Source: CBDCUC01 sp965222485 (lineage in GTDB: Bacteria; Pseudomonadota; Alphaproteobacteria; Rhizobiales; Hyphomicrobiaceae). Taken from it: DNA of 64,000 nucleotides. The notes beneath the pieces were generated by a model. It was not told the DNA's origin and ran no database searches. It was given only the letters and a program-made list of their open reading frames with translations. The stretch spans positions 1,612,001 to 1,676,000 of the forward strand of contig CBDCUC010000040.1 in the NCBI GenBank assembly GCA_965222485.1, in the 5' to 3' direction. This document shows positions 1 to 8,459 of this stretch, one piece after another (position 1 is the stretch's first letter; each line of letters starts with the position of its first letter). Made by a program: the position numbers and the translations under genes.

Positions 1-1867
1 CATCCATAACCAGGGAGACGTGCTCGATAAACCCTTGCAGGTTGTCGAACTGGTGCATGAAGCGCACAAGTTCTTTCAAGTTCTCAAGGCGTGACTGGGC
101 TTGCGGACTTTTGTCCGCCTGCCACATCGCGGTGTAGCCGGACTCATCAAGAATGAGCTCTGCAAGTTCCGTGTGTGGCAATGTGTCGATTTGAGACCGC
201 CAGCGCTCGAAGCTCAACAATAGATCTGTGAGCGAGCGGCGCGCTTTGCCCGTCAGGTCTTCCGTTTCAACGATATCACGTGCGGCCTGATACAAAGAGG
301 TCTGTCGCGCACGTGCCAGTTCGCGTACGCGGCGTACGCTCGTCTCGCCAATACCGCGCTTGGGAACATTGACAATGCGCTCAAATTTGAGGTCGTTGTC
401 TGGATTAAGCGCGACATCCAGATACGCAATGGCGTCTTTAATTTCGGCGCGTTCATAAAAGCGTGGGCCTCCGATGACGCGGTAAGGCAGGCCGAGGGTG
501 ACGAAGCGATCTTCGAGCACCCGCATTTGGAAGGACGCGCGCACCAGGACGGCGATCTCGTTCATGGGCTGTCCGGCGTTGTGCATGGATTCGATATCAC
601 TGGTTATGCCGCGAGCCTCTTCCTCATCGTCCCACAGGCCGCTCACAGTAACCTTTTCGCCCATCTCGCCGTCAGTAAACAGCGTCTTGCCGAGACGGCT
701 TTCGTTTGCAGAGATGAGACCGGAGGCGGCAGCCAGTATGTGGCCTGTGGAGCGGTAATTGCGTTCCAGTCTGATTACGGTGGCGCCGGGGAAGTCCTCT
801 TCGAAACGCAGGATGTTGTCGACCTCGGCGCCGCGCCAGCCGTAGATGGACTGATCGTCGTCGCCGACACAGCAAATGTTTGGAGATCCTTGTGCCAACA
901 GTCTCAACCACATGTACTGGGCAACATTCGTGTCCTGGTATTCGTCGACCAGAATGTAGCGAAAGCGGCGGTGGTAATCGGCAAGGATGTCGGGGTGTTT
1001 TAAGAATATCGTCAGTGTTTCCAGCAGCAGGTCGCCGAAGTCGCAGGCGTTGAGTTCCTTCAGGCGTGTCTGATAGGCGGCGTAAAGTTCGCGCGCCTTG
1101 CCGCCAGCAAAGGATGCGCCATCACCCTTGGATATTTTCTCAGGTGTCAGTCCGCGGTTTTTCCAGCCATCGACCAGAGCAGCGAATTGGCGCGCGGGCC
1201 ATCGGTCCTTGTCGATACCCTCCGCTTCGATGACCTGCTTCATGAGGCGGATCTGGTCGTCTGTGTCGAGAATGGTGAAGTTCGACTTCAGGTCTGCGAG
1301 TTCGGCATGACGTCGAAGTATTTTGACGCCGATGGAATGGAAGGTGCCAAGCCATGGCATGCCCTCTACAGTCCCGCCCACGAGGGATGCGATGCGCTCT
1401 TTCATTTCGCGCGCTGCCTTGTTGGTGAAGGTCACGGCGAGTATTTGCGAGGGGTAGGCAAGCGATTTGTTGAGGATGTGAGCGATGCGTGTCGTCAACA
1501 CACGCGTCTTGCCGGTGCCCGCGCCAGCAAGGACGAGGACCGGTCCATCGAGAGTTTCGATTGCCAGGCGTTGTTCTGCGTTGAGGTTGTCGAGATAGTC
1601 GGTCGGGGCAGAACGCGGTGCCGAAGCTGCGATGGCACGCTCCGATATAGATGGGCGAGGTGCTGGTTCGTCGGCCGGTTCCGCAGGCAGATCGGGGAAT
1701 GGTGGTTCGGCGAAGTCAGCGCTGTCTTCAAAACCATCGTGCGCCGCTGGTGGCGGGGTGGCGTCAGCCTCTTCGTTATCATGCAGCGGCAGGTCGAACG
1801 GCAGTTCGTCCGTGCCCGTTGCCGGTTCGGTGTGCGGCGTCTTCTTTTTCTTTTGATTCGTGCTCAT
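1..1867 (-). CDS. UvrD/PcrA-type ATP-dependent DNA helicase (3' end outside window)
   Basis: Superfamily 1A 3'-5' DNA helicase, acting in nucleotide excision and mismatch repair or in clearing replication forks. The reading frame is open from an ATG at 1867 to the left edge (622 codons), so the C-terminal part is missing. Visible motifs in order: a low-complexity acidic/proline-rich N-terminal extension of about 85 residues, the Q-motif region (NAEQRLAI), Walker A (AGAGTGKT), TFTNKAA, the Walker B region with DEYQDTN, motif III (GDDDQSIYGWRGAE) and motif IV (LERNYRS). The long N-terminal extension is commonly seen in alphaproteobacterial homologues. PcrA/UvrD cannot be separated from Rep without the missing end, although the neighbourhood and extension favour UvrD/PcrA. 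It is transcribed away from fumC's side, in the same direction. Confidence 0.93.
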   Translation of the reverse strand, partial: MSTNQKKKKTPHTEPATGTDELPFDLPLHDNEEADATPPPAAHDGFEDSADFAEPPFPDLPAEPADEPAPRPSISERAIAASAPRSAPTDYLDNLNAEQRLAIETLDGPVLVLAGAGTGKTRVLTTRIAHILNKSLAYPSQILAVTFTNKAAREMKERIASLVGGTVEGMPWLGTFHSIGVKILRRHAELADLKSNFTILDTDDQIRLMKQVIEAEGIDKDRWPARQFAALVDGWKNRGLTPEKISKGDGASFAGGKARELYAAYQTRLKELNACDFGDLLLETLTIFLKHPDILADYHRRFRYILVDEYQDTNVAQYMWLRLLAQGSPNICCVGDDDQSIYGWRGAEVDNILRFEEDFPGATVIRLERNYRSTGHILAAASGLISANESRLGKTLFTDGEMGEKVTVSGLWDDEEEARGITSDIESMHNAGQPMNEIAVLVRASFQMRVLEDRFVTLGLPYRVIGGPRFYERAEIKDAIAYLDVALNPDNDLKFERIVNVPKRGIGETSVRRVRELARARQTSLYQAARDIVETEDLTGKARRSLTDLLLSFERWRSQIDTLPHTELAELILDESGYTAMWQADKSPQAQSRLENLKELVRFMHQFDNLQGFIEHVSLVMD

Positions 1868-1977
1868 TGGGCACGATTATAACACTTGCCATAGGTCCGC
1901 AATTAGGCCTGGTTACTGCCGCTCCACAGGCTTGGTACAGGTTCGTGATCTGGCCTGGCGCGCTCGAGGCAAATGGG

Positions 1978-3384
1978 TCACGCAGGCCCCAGCATTTTGG
2001 CTGGATCGACGATCTCATCGAACTCCTCTTCGGTGACATAACCTCCGGCGAGTGCTTCTTCCTTTAGGGTGGTCCCGTTTTTATGTGCGGTTTTGGCGAT
2101 TTTTGCCGCTGCGTCGTAGCCGATTTTGGGCGCTAACGCGGTGACAAGCATAAGCGAACGTTGCAGCCCGGCTTTGATGTTGTCTTCGCGCGGCGTGATG
2201 CCGACGACGCAATTGTCGGTGAACGAGATGGCGGCATCCGACATCAGGCGCACGGACTGCAGGAAGTTATAGGCCATGACGGGGTTGAAGACGTTGAGTT
2301 CGAAATGACCCTGGCTGCCGGCAAATGTAAGGGCGGCATTATTGCCGAATATCTGCACGCAAACCTGCGTCATGGCCTCGCACTGCGTCGGGTTCACTTT
2401 GCCGGGCATGATTGAAGAGCCTGGCTCGTTTTCCGGCAATGCAAGTTCGCCCAAACCGGAGCGGGGTCCGGACCCAAGGAAGCGTATGTCGTTGGCGATT
2501 TTAAACAACGATGCAGCAACTGTGTTGATTGCGCCGTGACTCATGATCATGGCGTCGTGTGCGGCAAGTGCTTCAAACTTATTCGGCGCGGTGGTGAAGG
2601 GAAGGCCCGTGATTGCCGCGATGTTTTCGGCGACCTTTTTGGCAAATCCCTTTGGTGCATTGAGCCCGGTGCCAACGGCTGTCCCTCCTTGAGCCAGCTG
2701 CATCAGCAATTCAAGTGTGCTTTCGATTCGCTCAATACCGTTTTCGATCTGCTTGGTGTATCCGGAGAACTCCTGCCCGAGTGTCAGCGGTGTCGCATCT
2801 TGCGTGTGTGTGCGCCCGATCTTGATGATCTTTGACCAGGCCTGTGCTTTGTCATTGAGCGCATTGCGCAAAGTCCTAAGTGCGGGTAGCAGGCGGTTTT
2901 GTATCTCTTGCGCACATGCGACATGCATTGCCGTAGGGAAAGTGTCGTTCGACGACTGGCTCATGTTGACATGGTCGTTCGGGTGGACCGGAGATTTCGA
3001 ACCCATCTCTCCGCCCAGAATTTCGATGGCGCGATTGGAGATTACCTCGTTTGCATTCATGTTCGACTGCGTGCCAGACCCGGTCTGCCAGACAACGAGC
3101 GGAAAATGATCGTCGAGCTTGCCTTCGATGACCTCGTTGGCGGCGGCCACGATGGCTTTTCCAAGTTCTTCGTCCAGACGGCCGAGCGACATGTTCGCTT
3201 CTGCGGTTGCGCGTTTTACAACCCCAAGGGCACGCACGATGGGCAAAGGCTGGCGTTCCCAACCGATTTTGAAGTTGCCAAGCGAGCGCTGGGCCTGTGC
3301 ACCCCAATATCGATCCGCAGGAACTTCGATTTCGCCGAACGTGTCGGATTCGATGCGTGGTGTAGCGGATTTGGTGTCAGTCAT
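1978..3384 (-). CDS. fumC: Class II fumarate hydratase
   Basis: Reversible hydration of fumarate to L-malate in the citric acid cycle; cytoplasmic homotetramer, iron-independent. The 468-residue length is standard for class II fumarases. The fumarase/aspartase signature GSSIMPGKVNP is present near residue 320. The N-terminal third carries the conserved SSNDTFPTA and TGSGTQSNMN substrate-binding motifs, and the middle carries GRTHTQDATPL. The start at 3384 gives MTDTKSATPRIESDTFGEIEVPADRYWGAQ in the expected register (split: MTDTKSATPRIESDTF then GEIEVPADRYWGAQ). About 110 bases separate its stop from the helicase gene, so co-transcription is possible but not shown. Confidence 0.97.
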   Translation of the reverse strand: MTDTKSATPRIESDTFGEIEVPADRYWGAQAQRSLGNFKIGWERQPLPIVRALGVVKRATAEANMSLGRLDEELGKAIVAAANEVIEGKLDDHFPLVVWQTGSGTQSNMNANEVISNRAIEILGGEMGSKSPVHPNDHVNMSQSSNDTFPTAMHVACAQEIQNRLLPALRTLRNALNDKAQAWSKIIKIGRTHTQDATPLTLGQEFSGYTKQIENGIERIESTLELLMQLAQGGTAVGTGLNAPKGFAKKVAENIAAITGLPFTTAPNKFEALAAHDAMIMSHGAINTVAASLFKIANDIRFLGSGPRSGLGELALPENEPGSSIMPGKVNPTQCEAMTQVCVQIFGNNAALTFAGSQGHFELNVFNPVMAYNFLQSVRLMSDAAISFTDNCVVGITPREDNIKAGLQRSLMLVTALAPKIGYDAAAKIAKTAHKNGTTLKEEALAGGYVTEEEFDEIVDPAKMLGPA

Positions 3385-3630
3385 CTGAACGGAGCCTCAT
3401 TAATTCTGGAGCCAGCCAGTTTCGATTTGCGTTGCTGTCGCCTAGCATAAAGGAGGGCCTTGAGGCCAGTGGGCTCATTGGGAGTTCACCTGGAGTGCCG
3501 ATCCGGCCGGGCCTGCGTGAACTTGCTGCTTTTTTTTGCGGATGGAGACTGGCGTGTCAGGCAATCTTGGTGTCCAGTTGTGTTCTGCCTTGGCTGGCAG
3601 ATGGGGCTTGGCAATGGTGTGGAGCGGTCA

Positions 3631-4338
3631 ATGATCATGATTGCGACTGATGTAAAATTGCTTGTTCGTGTTGTTGTTGTGGTGGTTGCGCGTGCCTCCA
3701 TTCAGGCCGCTGCATTGTTTGTTCCTGCAGGCACGTGGAACTGGCCCGCGGCATGGGTGCTGATAGCTATTACGATTTTCGGGACGCTGCTCAGCGCGAC
3801 GCTATTGTGGTTCGGCGACAAAAGACTTCTTGGCGAACGCATGAGCGGCCCGGTTCATCAGGGACAACCATTGATCGACAAGATTCTTTTGGGCGCGTTG
3901 CTGGCAACGTTTGTTGGTGTGCAGGTTCTGTCGTCCATCGACGTGTGGCACCTGAAGGTTGCGCCGTCTGTGCATGAGGGTGTGAGCTGGCTTGGATTGA
4001 TGATGGTGCTTGCCGGTTCGGCGTTGTGGATTGCCACGCTGCTGACTAACAAATTCGGTTCGGTTGCCGTCAAACATCAAGCTGCGGATGCGCATGAAGT
4101 CATTGACAGCGGGCCCTATGCAATCGTTCGCCATCCGATGTATCTGGCTATTCTGCTGGTGCTTATCGGTCAGCCGTTGTGGCTTGGGTCCTTCGCCGGG
4201 TTTATGCTGGGTCTAGCGGGTGTCGTCATCCTGGGCGTCCGGGCCGTGCTCGAAGAGCGGTTTTTATGCGTCAACTTGCGCGGATATGACGATTACAGTG
4301 CGCGCGTGCGCTATAGGCTTATTCCGCTGGTGTGGTAG
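3631..4338 (+). CDS. Isoprenylcysteine carboxyl methyltransferase family membrane protein
   Basis: Integral-membrane methyltransferase-like protein of the ICMT/PEMT superfamily, 235 residues with about five hydrophobic segments. The C-terminal half shows the family's SAM-binding signature: GPYAIVRHPMY, then EERFL, a tyrosine-rich stretch (YDDYSARVRYRLIP) and the terminal proline. The true substrate in bacteria is generally unknown; lipids or small molecules are possible. I chose the ATG at 3631 because GGAG lies six bases upstream. A longer in-frame start at 3460 adds 57 residues without homologous character. It is divergent from fumC and convergent with the propeller gene. Confidence 0.85.
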   Translation: MIMIATDVKLLVRVVVVVVARASIQAAALFVPAGTWNWPAAWVLIAITIFGTLLSATLLWFGDKRLLGERMSGPVHQGQPLIDKILLGALLATFVGVQVLSSIDVWHLKVAPSVHEGVSWLGLMMVLAGSALWIATLLTNKFGSVAVKHQAADAHEVIDSGPYAIVRHPMYLAILLVLIGQPLWLGSFAGFMLGLAGVVILGVRAVLEERFLCVNLRGYDDYSARVRYRLIPLVW

Positions 4339-4398
4339 AGGTTGGTTCAATTACCGCAGATCATCAGGCTGTTGTTGCCGCGTCGGCGAGGTTGACAG

Positions 4399-5706
4399 CT
4401 AATCCAGTTTGCCGCGGCGGTCCAGGCGCACCAGCCAGCCATCTTCATAACCGGCACCGGAGCTCGTCGTGATTCCGCCAATGAGAAGTCCCCCTTCAAG
4501 TGTGGGGACAACGGCTGTCGGGTAGTCCCACTTGCTACCACCAAATGTATGCTCCCACAGCAACGTGCCGCCTGGTGAAAAACGCGCGAGGCGAGCATCT
4601 GTCGAGCCTGCGCCTTGTGATGCGGTGGCGATAACCACAACAATATCACCGCCGGGCATAGCCGCCAGTGCCCAGGCGCCGTCACCCTTTGCTCTGTTGA
4701 ATGTGTGCCCGCCAATATCCCTCCGCCAGACGGGGTTCCCCTCTTCACTTAAATGCATCAGTACGGCGCGTGAGGAGGCGCCTTCAATTGGCTCCGACAA
4801 ACCCGCAACGAAGATGCTACCGTCGGTTCCGGCAGCCACGCTGGTGGCAGCAAAAAATTCACCGTTGTGAAACTGCCGGCGCCAGTCGACTTCTCCGTCG
4901 TGACGAAGTTTCAAAACCCAGAAGTCGAAGGTGGCCTGGCCAGGTGTCTGTGTGTGTCCTGCAACGGCGAAGTCGCCACTGGGTAATAGTGCAATGGATG
5001 AAATGACATCCGTGCCAGGGTTGGCGATGATGCGGTCCCATTCCGTGCGGCCGTTTGCGTCAAGTGCGACGATCCAAGCGTCGCGCTCACCATGGGCGCG
5101 GGAGCTGGTGAATCCCGTCACAACAACGCCGCCGTCTTCGGCCTCGATCAGGGCGGATGCCTGATCGTTGTTGAAGCTGCCGAGCGTGCGTTCCCAGATG
5201 ACGTTGCCTTGATAGTCGAGCCGTACCACCCAGAAATCGCTTTCGCCGGCGCCATCAGAACGCGTGTGACCGGCGGCAACAACGTCACCATTATCCATCG
5301 CCACCACACCGTAAATCTGCTCGGTGTCTGGGCCGCCCAGGGTGCGCTCCCAAAGGACGTCACCGCTTGCGGACAGATACATAATCCAACCGTCGTAGCG
5401 GGCACGGAAATTGGGACGCGTATGACCGGCGACAACGAAGTCGCCAACACGTGTGCGCGCAACGGCATAAATCTGGTCATCGCCGAGACTGCCTGCGGTC
5501 AACTGCCACGAGCATGTGGAATGTAATGAATGGCAATCGCGGATGGCTCTGGAAGGTGTAGGGGCAAACTGCAATTGAGTTTGCGGCATCATGCGAAGTG
5601 GATCGTTGGGATGTGATGTGCGCGACAAGGCGGGCGCGGTGCTGAGCTGCATCGTTATGGTGGCCGCCAAAAGCGGCAGAAGGCATCGCACCGATGCAGC
5701 GAGCAT
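4399..5706 (-). CDS. Secreted seven-repeat beta-propeller-like protein
   Basis: Function unknown; 435 residues. A signal peptide (hydrophobic run LPLLAATITMQLSTAPAL) suggests export. The rest is built of seven repeats of about 48 residues with the pattern D-x-x-x-A-V...G-D-(F/V)-V-V-A-G-H-T...G-x-x-D-x-W-V-(V/L)-x-L...G-x-x-x-W-x-R-T-(L/I)-G-G. Clear copies begin near the motifs DDQIYAV, DTEQIYGV, NNDQASAL, TDVISSI, FAATSVA, DGAWALA and YPTAVVP. This fits a single seven-bladed beta-propeller, commonly a protein- or ligand-binding scaffold. No catalytic motif is visible. It stands alone, followed by a 280-base gap before sspB. Confidence 0.8.
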   Translation of the reverse strand: MLAASVRCLLPLLAATITMQLSTAPALSRTSHPNDPLRMMPQTQLQFAPTPSRAIRDCHSLHSTCSWQLTAGSLGDDQIYAVARTRVGDFVVAGHTRPNFRARYDGWIMYLSASGDVLWERTLGGPDTEQIYGVVAMDNGDVVAAGHTRSDGAGESDFWVVRLDYQGNVIWERTLGSFNNDQASALIEAEDGGVVVTGFTSSRAHGERDAWIVALDANGRTEWDRIIANPGTDVISSIALLPSGDFAVAGHTQTPGQATFDFWVLKLRHDGEVDWRRQFHNGEFFAATSVAAGTDGSIFVAGLSEPIEGASSRAVLMHLSEEGNPVWRRDIGGHTFNRAKGDGAWALAAMPGGDIVVVIATASQGAGSTDARLARFSPGGTLLWEHTFGGSKWDYPTAVVPTLEGGLLIGGITTSSGAGYEDGWLVRLDRRGKLD

Positions 5707-5986
5707 TACATAAGACCTCGCAATCGAAATTATCGATGAGTCTGATGCTCATGGAATTTCATAAAAGTGTCAAGAAGCGGTGTGCGCGGGTGTCGTGCAT
5801 GGTCAACGCGGAGTTCGTTTTGTGTGCGGCGCACTGCTTGCTTCGCGCTGCAATACAAATGCAAAGAGTGCTTCGCAGAGCGACTGTTGTCGCGCGATCA
5901 ACAAGTAAACAGTTTGCTGGGAACGTGCTTTAGAGTTGCTGAAATCTTAGGAGAAATGTGGTGCGAAGAGCCTGTGCGTGCCCGCG

Positions 5987-6712
5987 CTACTTCTTGCGGA
6001 AGGCGTCGAGGCTGACGATCTCGGCGCCGCCGACCTGTTTTTTCGCCTCTTCAACCTCATCGTCCTTGTGGACGTCAGCGGGTTGTTCTGCTGGGTCGTT
6101 GTCAGAACCGTCACCCGCAGCGTGATCGGTGTCCTGGGGCGACGCGTCAGAGTGTGCACTGTCTGCTTCAGCATCAACGGTGCGCTTGTCTGATTTTTTT
6201 CGCGTGCTGCGTCTCTTGCGCGGCGAGGACGAACGCGAAACTGTTGGCGCCGTTTCCTCGTCCCTGAATTCTCCAAGCTCTCCGTCGCGCAACTCAGTTG
6301 TCACACCATGTTCAAGCGAGGTCATGGTGTCGTCGACGGCTTCGGCATTGAAGTCGGGTTCATCGAATTGGAGGCCGTAGCGAACGCTTGGGTCGAAAAA
6401 GACCTTGATGGCGGAGAAGGGAACCACGAGACGTTCGGGAATGCCGTCGAAGGTGAGTTTCACTTCGAACCTTTCGTCGGTGACGTTGAGGTCCCAGAAG
6501 CGATGCTGAAGCACCACCGTCATTTCCGTAGGATATTTTGCTTTGAGCCGCTTGGACAAGATGATGCCCGGAGCTTCCGTATCGAAGGAAATGTAGAAGT
6601 GATGCTCGCCCGGCAATCCGTTTTTAGCAGTGCGCAGCAGAACGTCGCGCACAACGCCGCGCATGGCGTCTTGCGCCAGAGCTTCATAATCGATCTTTGG
6701 CTCTGCCGTCAT
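5987..6712 (-). CDS. sspB: SspB family ClpXP adaptor (alpha type)
   Basis: Adaptor that binds ssrA-tagged proteins and delivers them to ClpXP for degradation. The N-terminal part (about residues 1-120) has the SspB fold signature: DYEALAQDAMRGVVR, GLPGEHHFYISFDT, SKRLKAKYPTEMTVVLQH and LTFDGIPERLVVPF. A long acidic and basic low-complexity linker follows. The last residues, IVSLDAFRKK, match the conserved ClpX-binding tail. I chose the ATG at 6712 (241 residues) because homologues begin close to this point; a TTG or ATG at 6778/6775 would add 22 or 21 residues. The tmRNA gene lies directly upstream on the same strand and encodes the tag this adaptor would read. Confidence 0.92.
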   Translation of the reverse strand: MTAEPKIDYEALAQDAMRGVVRDVLLRTAKNGLPGEHHFYISFDTEAPGIILSKRLKAKYPTEMTVVLQHRFWDLNVTDERFEVKLTFDGIPERLVVPFSAIKVFFDPSVRYGLQFDEPDFNAEAVDDTMTSLEHGVTTELRDGELGEFRDEETAPTVSRSSSPRKRRSTRKKSDKRTVDAEADSAHSDASPQDTDHAAGDGSDNDPAEQPADVHKDDEVEEAKKQVGGAEIVSLDAFRKK

Positions 6713-6897
6713 CTCGGTCCCGTGCCGGTTACCGGTCTTACTCGTCGCTTTTGCCGCAGCGTCGTGCCGCCCCATCAATTGAACTATGACAGGAAAAGGT
6801 TATCACGTTTCCTGTCAAGGTCCATTTCCTACATGCAATCAGTGCGCGCCACAGCTTTTTCGGTTCGAATGCTGAGGGCGCGCCCTGCAAATAGAAA

Positions 6898-7245
6898 GTG
6901 GAGGGCTTCTGTTGCCCGGTGCCCTCCGTACCGCGCCTTACCCGGCAAAGGATAAGGGCTTAGTTCGAAGCTTTTGGCACTGCATTACGCAGCGACAGCG
7001 GCCTCTGCATAGTTGTCATTTGCAACTACTTAGATGGTCCGATAACGGTGGAACCATACCGGGCAAAAGCACGCCCTTTACACCTTCGTCGATCCTATTT
7101 CGCCCCCAACAGATGCCGCCCAACGTGAAGTACCAAAGGCTTTGGAGGGCCTTAATTAGAGCGGCATGTGGTGGAGGCGCCGGGTACTGCCCCCGGGTCC
7201 GATCGGCTTATTACGACAGCCATTTATCGCCATAGTCGGACGAAT
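6898..7245 (-). ncRNA. ssrA: Circularly permuted two-piece tmRNA
   Basis: Transfer-messenger RNA that rescues stalled ribosomes. On the minus strand the acceptor piece comes first: its 3' end GGCGCCTCCACCA finishes at 7169. The coding piece begins with GGGGGCGAAATAGGATCGAC at 7107. GGGGGC pairs with GCCTCC to form the acceptor stem. The spacer between them is closed by ATGCCGC/GCGGCAT, as expected of an alphaproteobacterial permuted precursor that is cut into two RNAs. The tag reading frame is 7023 down to 6985 and encodes ANDNYAEAAVAA then TAA. The outer ends are approximate. A 7-bp stem (GGAGGGC/GCCCTCC, 6900-6927) probably closes the 3' part of the coding piece. Confidence 0.93.
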
Positions 7246-7249
7246 CCGA

Positions 7250-7286
7250 CGTATAGGAATATAAGGTGTTGAACGCGAAAAAAAAA
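7250..7286 (-). promoter_or_regulatory. Candidate ssrA promoter region
   Basis: An AT-rich stretch just upstream of the acceptor piece reads TATATTCCTATAC on the minus strand, giving possible -10 elements. Upstream hexamers (TTCGCG, or the T-tract) match the -35 consensus poorly. The position is right for the tmRNA precursor, but the promoter assignment is weak. Confidence 0.3.
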
Positions 7287-7432
7287 GGGATTGCTGGGTT
7301 GCGCGGATAATCGGCCATTCGGCGGGGGACAAGGCGGCGGATTGCGGCACCAAAAATGGTGCTGGTTGCTCAGGCGTTGCCCACTGACATCGGGCAGCTG
7401 CTTTGCGCGGAATGCGGGGCTCGAAATCCGGC

Positions 7433-8230
7433 TCAGACTTCACCGTCGGTCGCAATGTGTAGTGTCTTTCCACAATGCTTGCAGTGGACGGCGTCTGCAT
7501 CGTGGCGTTTCAACCCACAATCGGGGCACTCATAGGCAACCCTGCTGGGGCGGAAAATTGTCTGTACGAGCCGCAAAAACAGGCCCACCCCGAATAGCAG
7601 AATCACGATGGAGAGCAGCCGGCCAGAGTTGCCTTCCAATGTGATATCGCCAAAACCTGTCGTCGTCAGCGCTGTGACCGTGAAATAGAGCGCGTCGATG
7701 TAGTTGGTGATCTTGTCGTTGGTGTTGACCTGGAAGACGTAGACCAGGGCCGTCATGATGAACACGAAGACCAGCAGATTGACGGTACTTTGGATAATCT
7801 CCTCGTTGCGCTTGAAAAATGAGAACTCATCGCGCAGGTCGGCGAGGACGCGGTAAGAGCGCAGCAGCCGCAGGGCTCTGAGGACCCTCAGGAATAGGTA
7901 GCTTTGCAGCAGGGTCGGCAGAATAAGAGTGATGATGACAATGATGTCGGCCCAGGTTGTGAATTGGGCAAAGAAGCGAACCCGGTTGTAGCTGATCCAC
8001 CAGCGAACAAAGAGATCGACCGCGATGATGACCGCAATAATTGCGTCAGCGACGTAGATCCAGGGTTGGTCGTCAATGAGTGACGACCCGATGAAGAAAG
8101 CGATTGTCGCAACATCAAAGGTCAACAAGGCGAAACGGAATGCGCGGGCCGTTGGTTCGGTGCCGTGATAAAGGTTGCGCACCGTTTCTTGCCAGCTTGT
8201 TGCCTTGGTGCCGTTGGTGTCCGCTGTCAT
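7433..8230 (-). CDS. Voltage-gated-type potassium channel with C-terminal zinc ribbon
   Basis: Predicted six-helix cation channel of the inner membrane, 265 residues. Transmembrane segments cover about residues 33-52, 58-77, 93-110 and 113-130. The fourth carries regularly spaced arginines (RVLRALRLLRSYR), as in S4 voltage sensors. The pore loop TTTGFGD (189-195) is a potassium-type selectivity filter. After the last helix a C-terminal domain contains CPDC and CKHC (Cys 235, 238, 250, 253), a four-cysteine zinc ribbon not usual in channels. I chose the ATG at 8230, preceded by AAGGAAG; the longer frame to 8332 lacks supporting character. Gating ligand and physiological role are unknown. Confidence 0.88.
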   Translation of the reverse strand: MTADTNGTKATSWQETVRNLYHGTEPTARAFRFALLTFDVATIAFFIGSSLIDDQPWIYVADAIIAVIIAVDLFVRWWISYNRVRFFAQFTTWADIIVIITLILPTLLQSYLFLRVLRALRLLRSYRVLADLRDEFSFFKRNEEIIQSTVNLLVFVFIMTALVYVFQVNTNDKITNYIDALYFTVTALTTTGFGDITLEGNSGRLLSIVILLFGVGLFLRLVQTIFRPSRVAYECPDCGLKRHDADAVHCKHCGKTLHIATDGEV

Positions 8231-8459
8231 CGTCTGACTTCCTTGATCGCTCGTGTTGCCGCGGTGGTGTGGACTGCCAATACAATCTCGTGGGCGTAAA
8301 GGTCTTTTGGGGTCTTCTGTTAGCCACTCCACAGGCTGGATTGGCGCAACTCATCACGTGGCAGTATCGTGTCATGCGAAATGCTGAGTCGATGTTGCCT
8401 GCCACCTGTTACGAGAATACTGATCGGGCGCGCCAAACCAGAGGGGACGAACCGCATTG

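Noticed and set aside
5707..5986. Short plus-strand frames starting at 5694 and 5767
   Set aside because: They are cysteine- and arginine-rich with no start context, and run through the leader of the propeller gene and the 3' end of sspB.
6871..6890. GGTTCGAATG and AGGGCGCGCCCT near 6865-6886, looking like part of a tRNA
   Set aside because: No acceptor or anticodon stem could be built; the segment lies just beyond the 3' side of the tmRNA coding piece.
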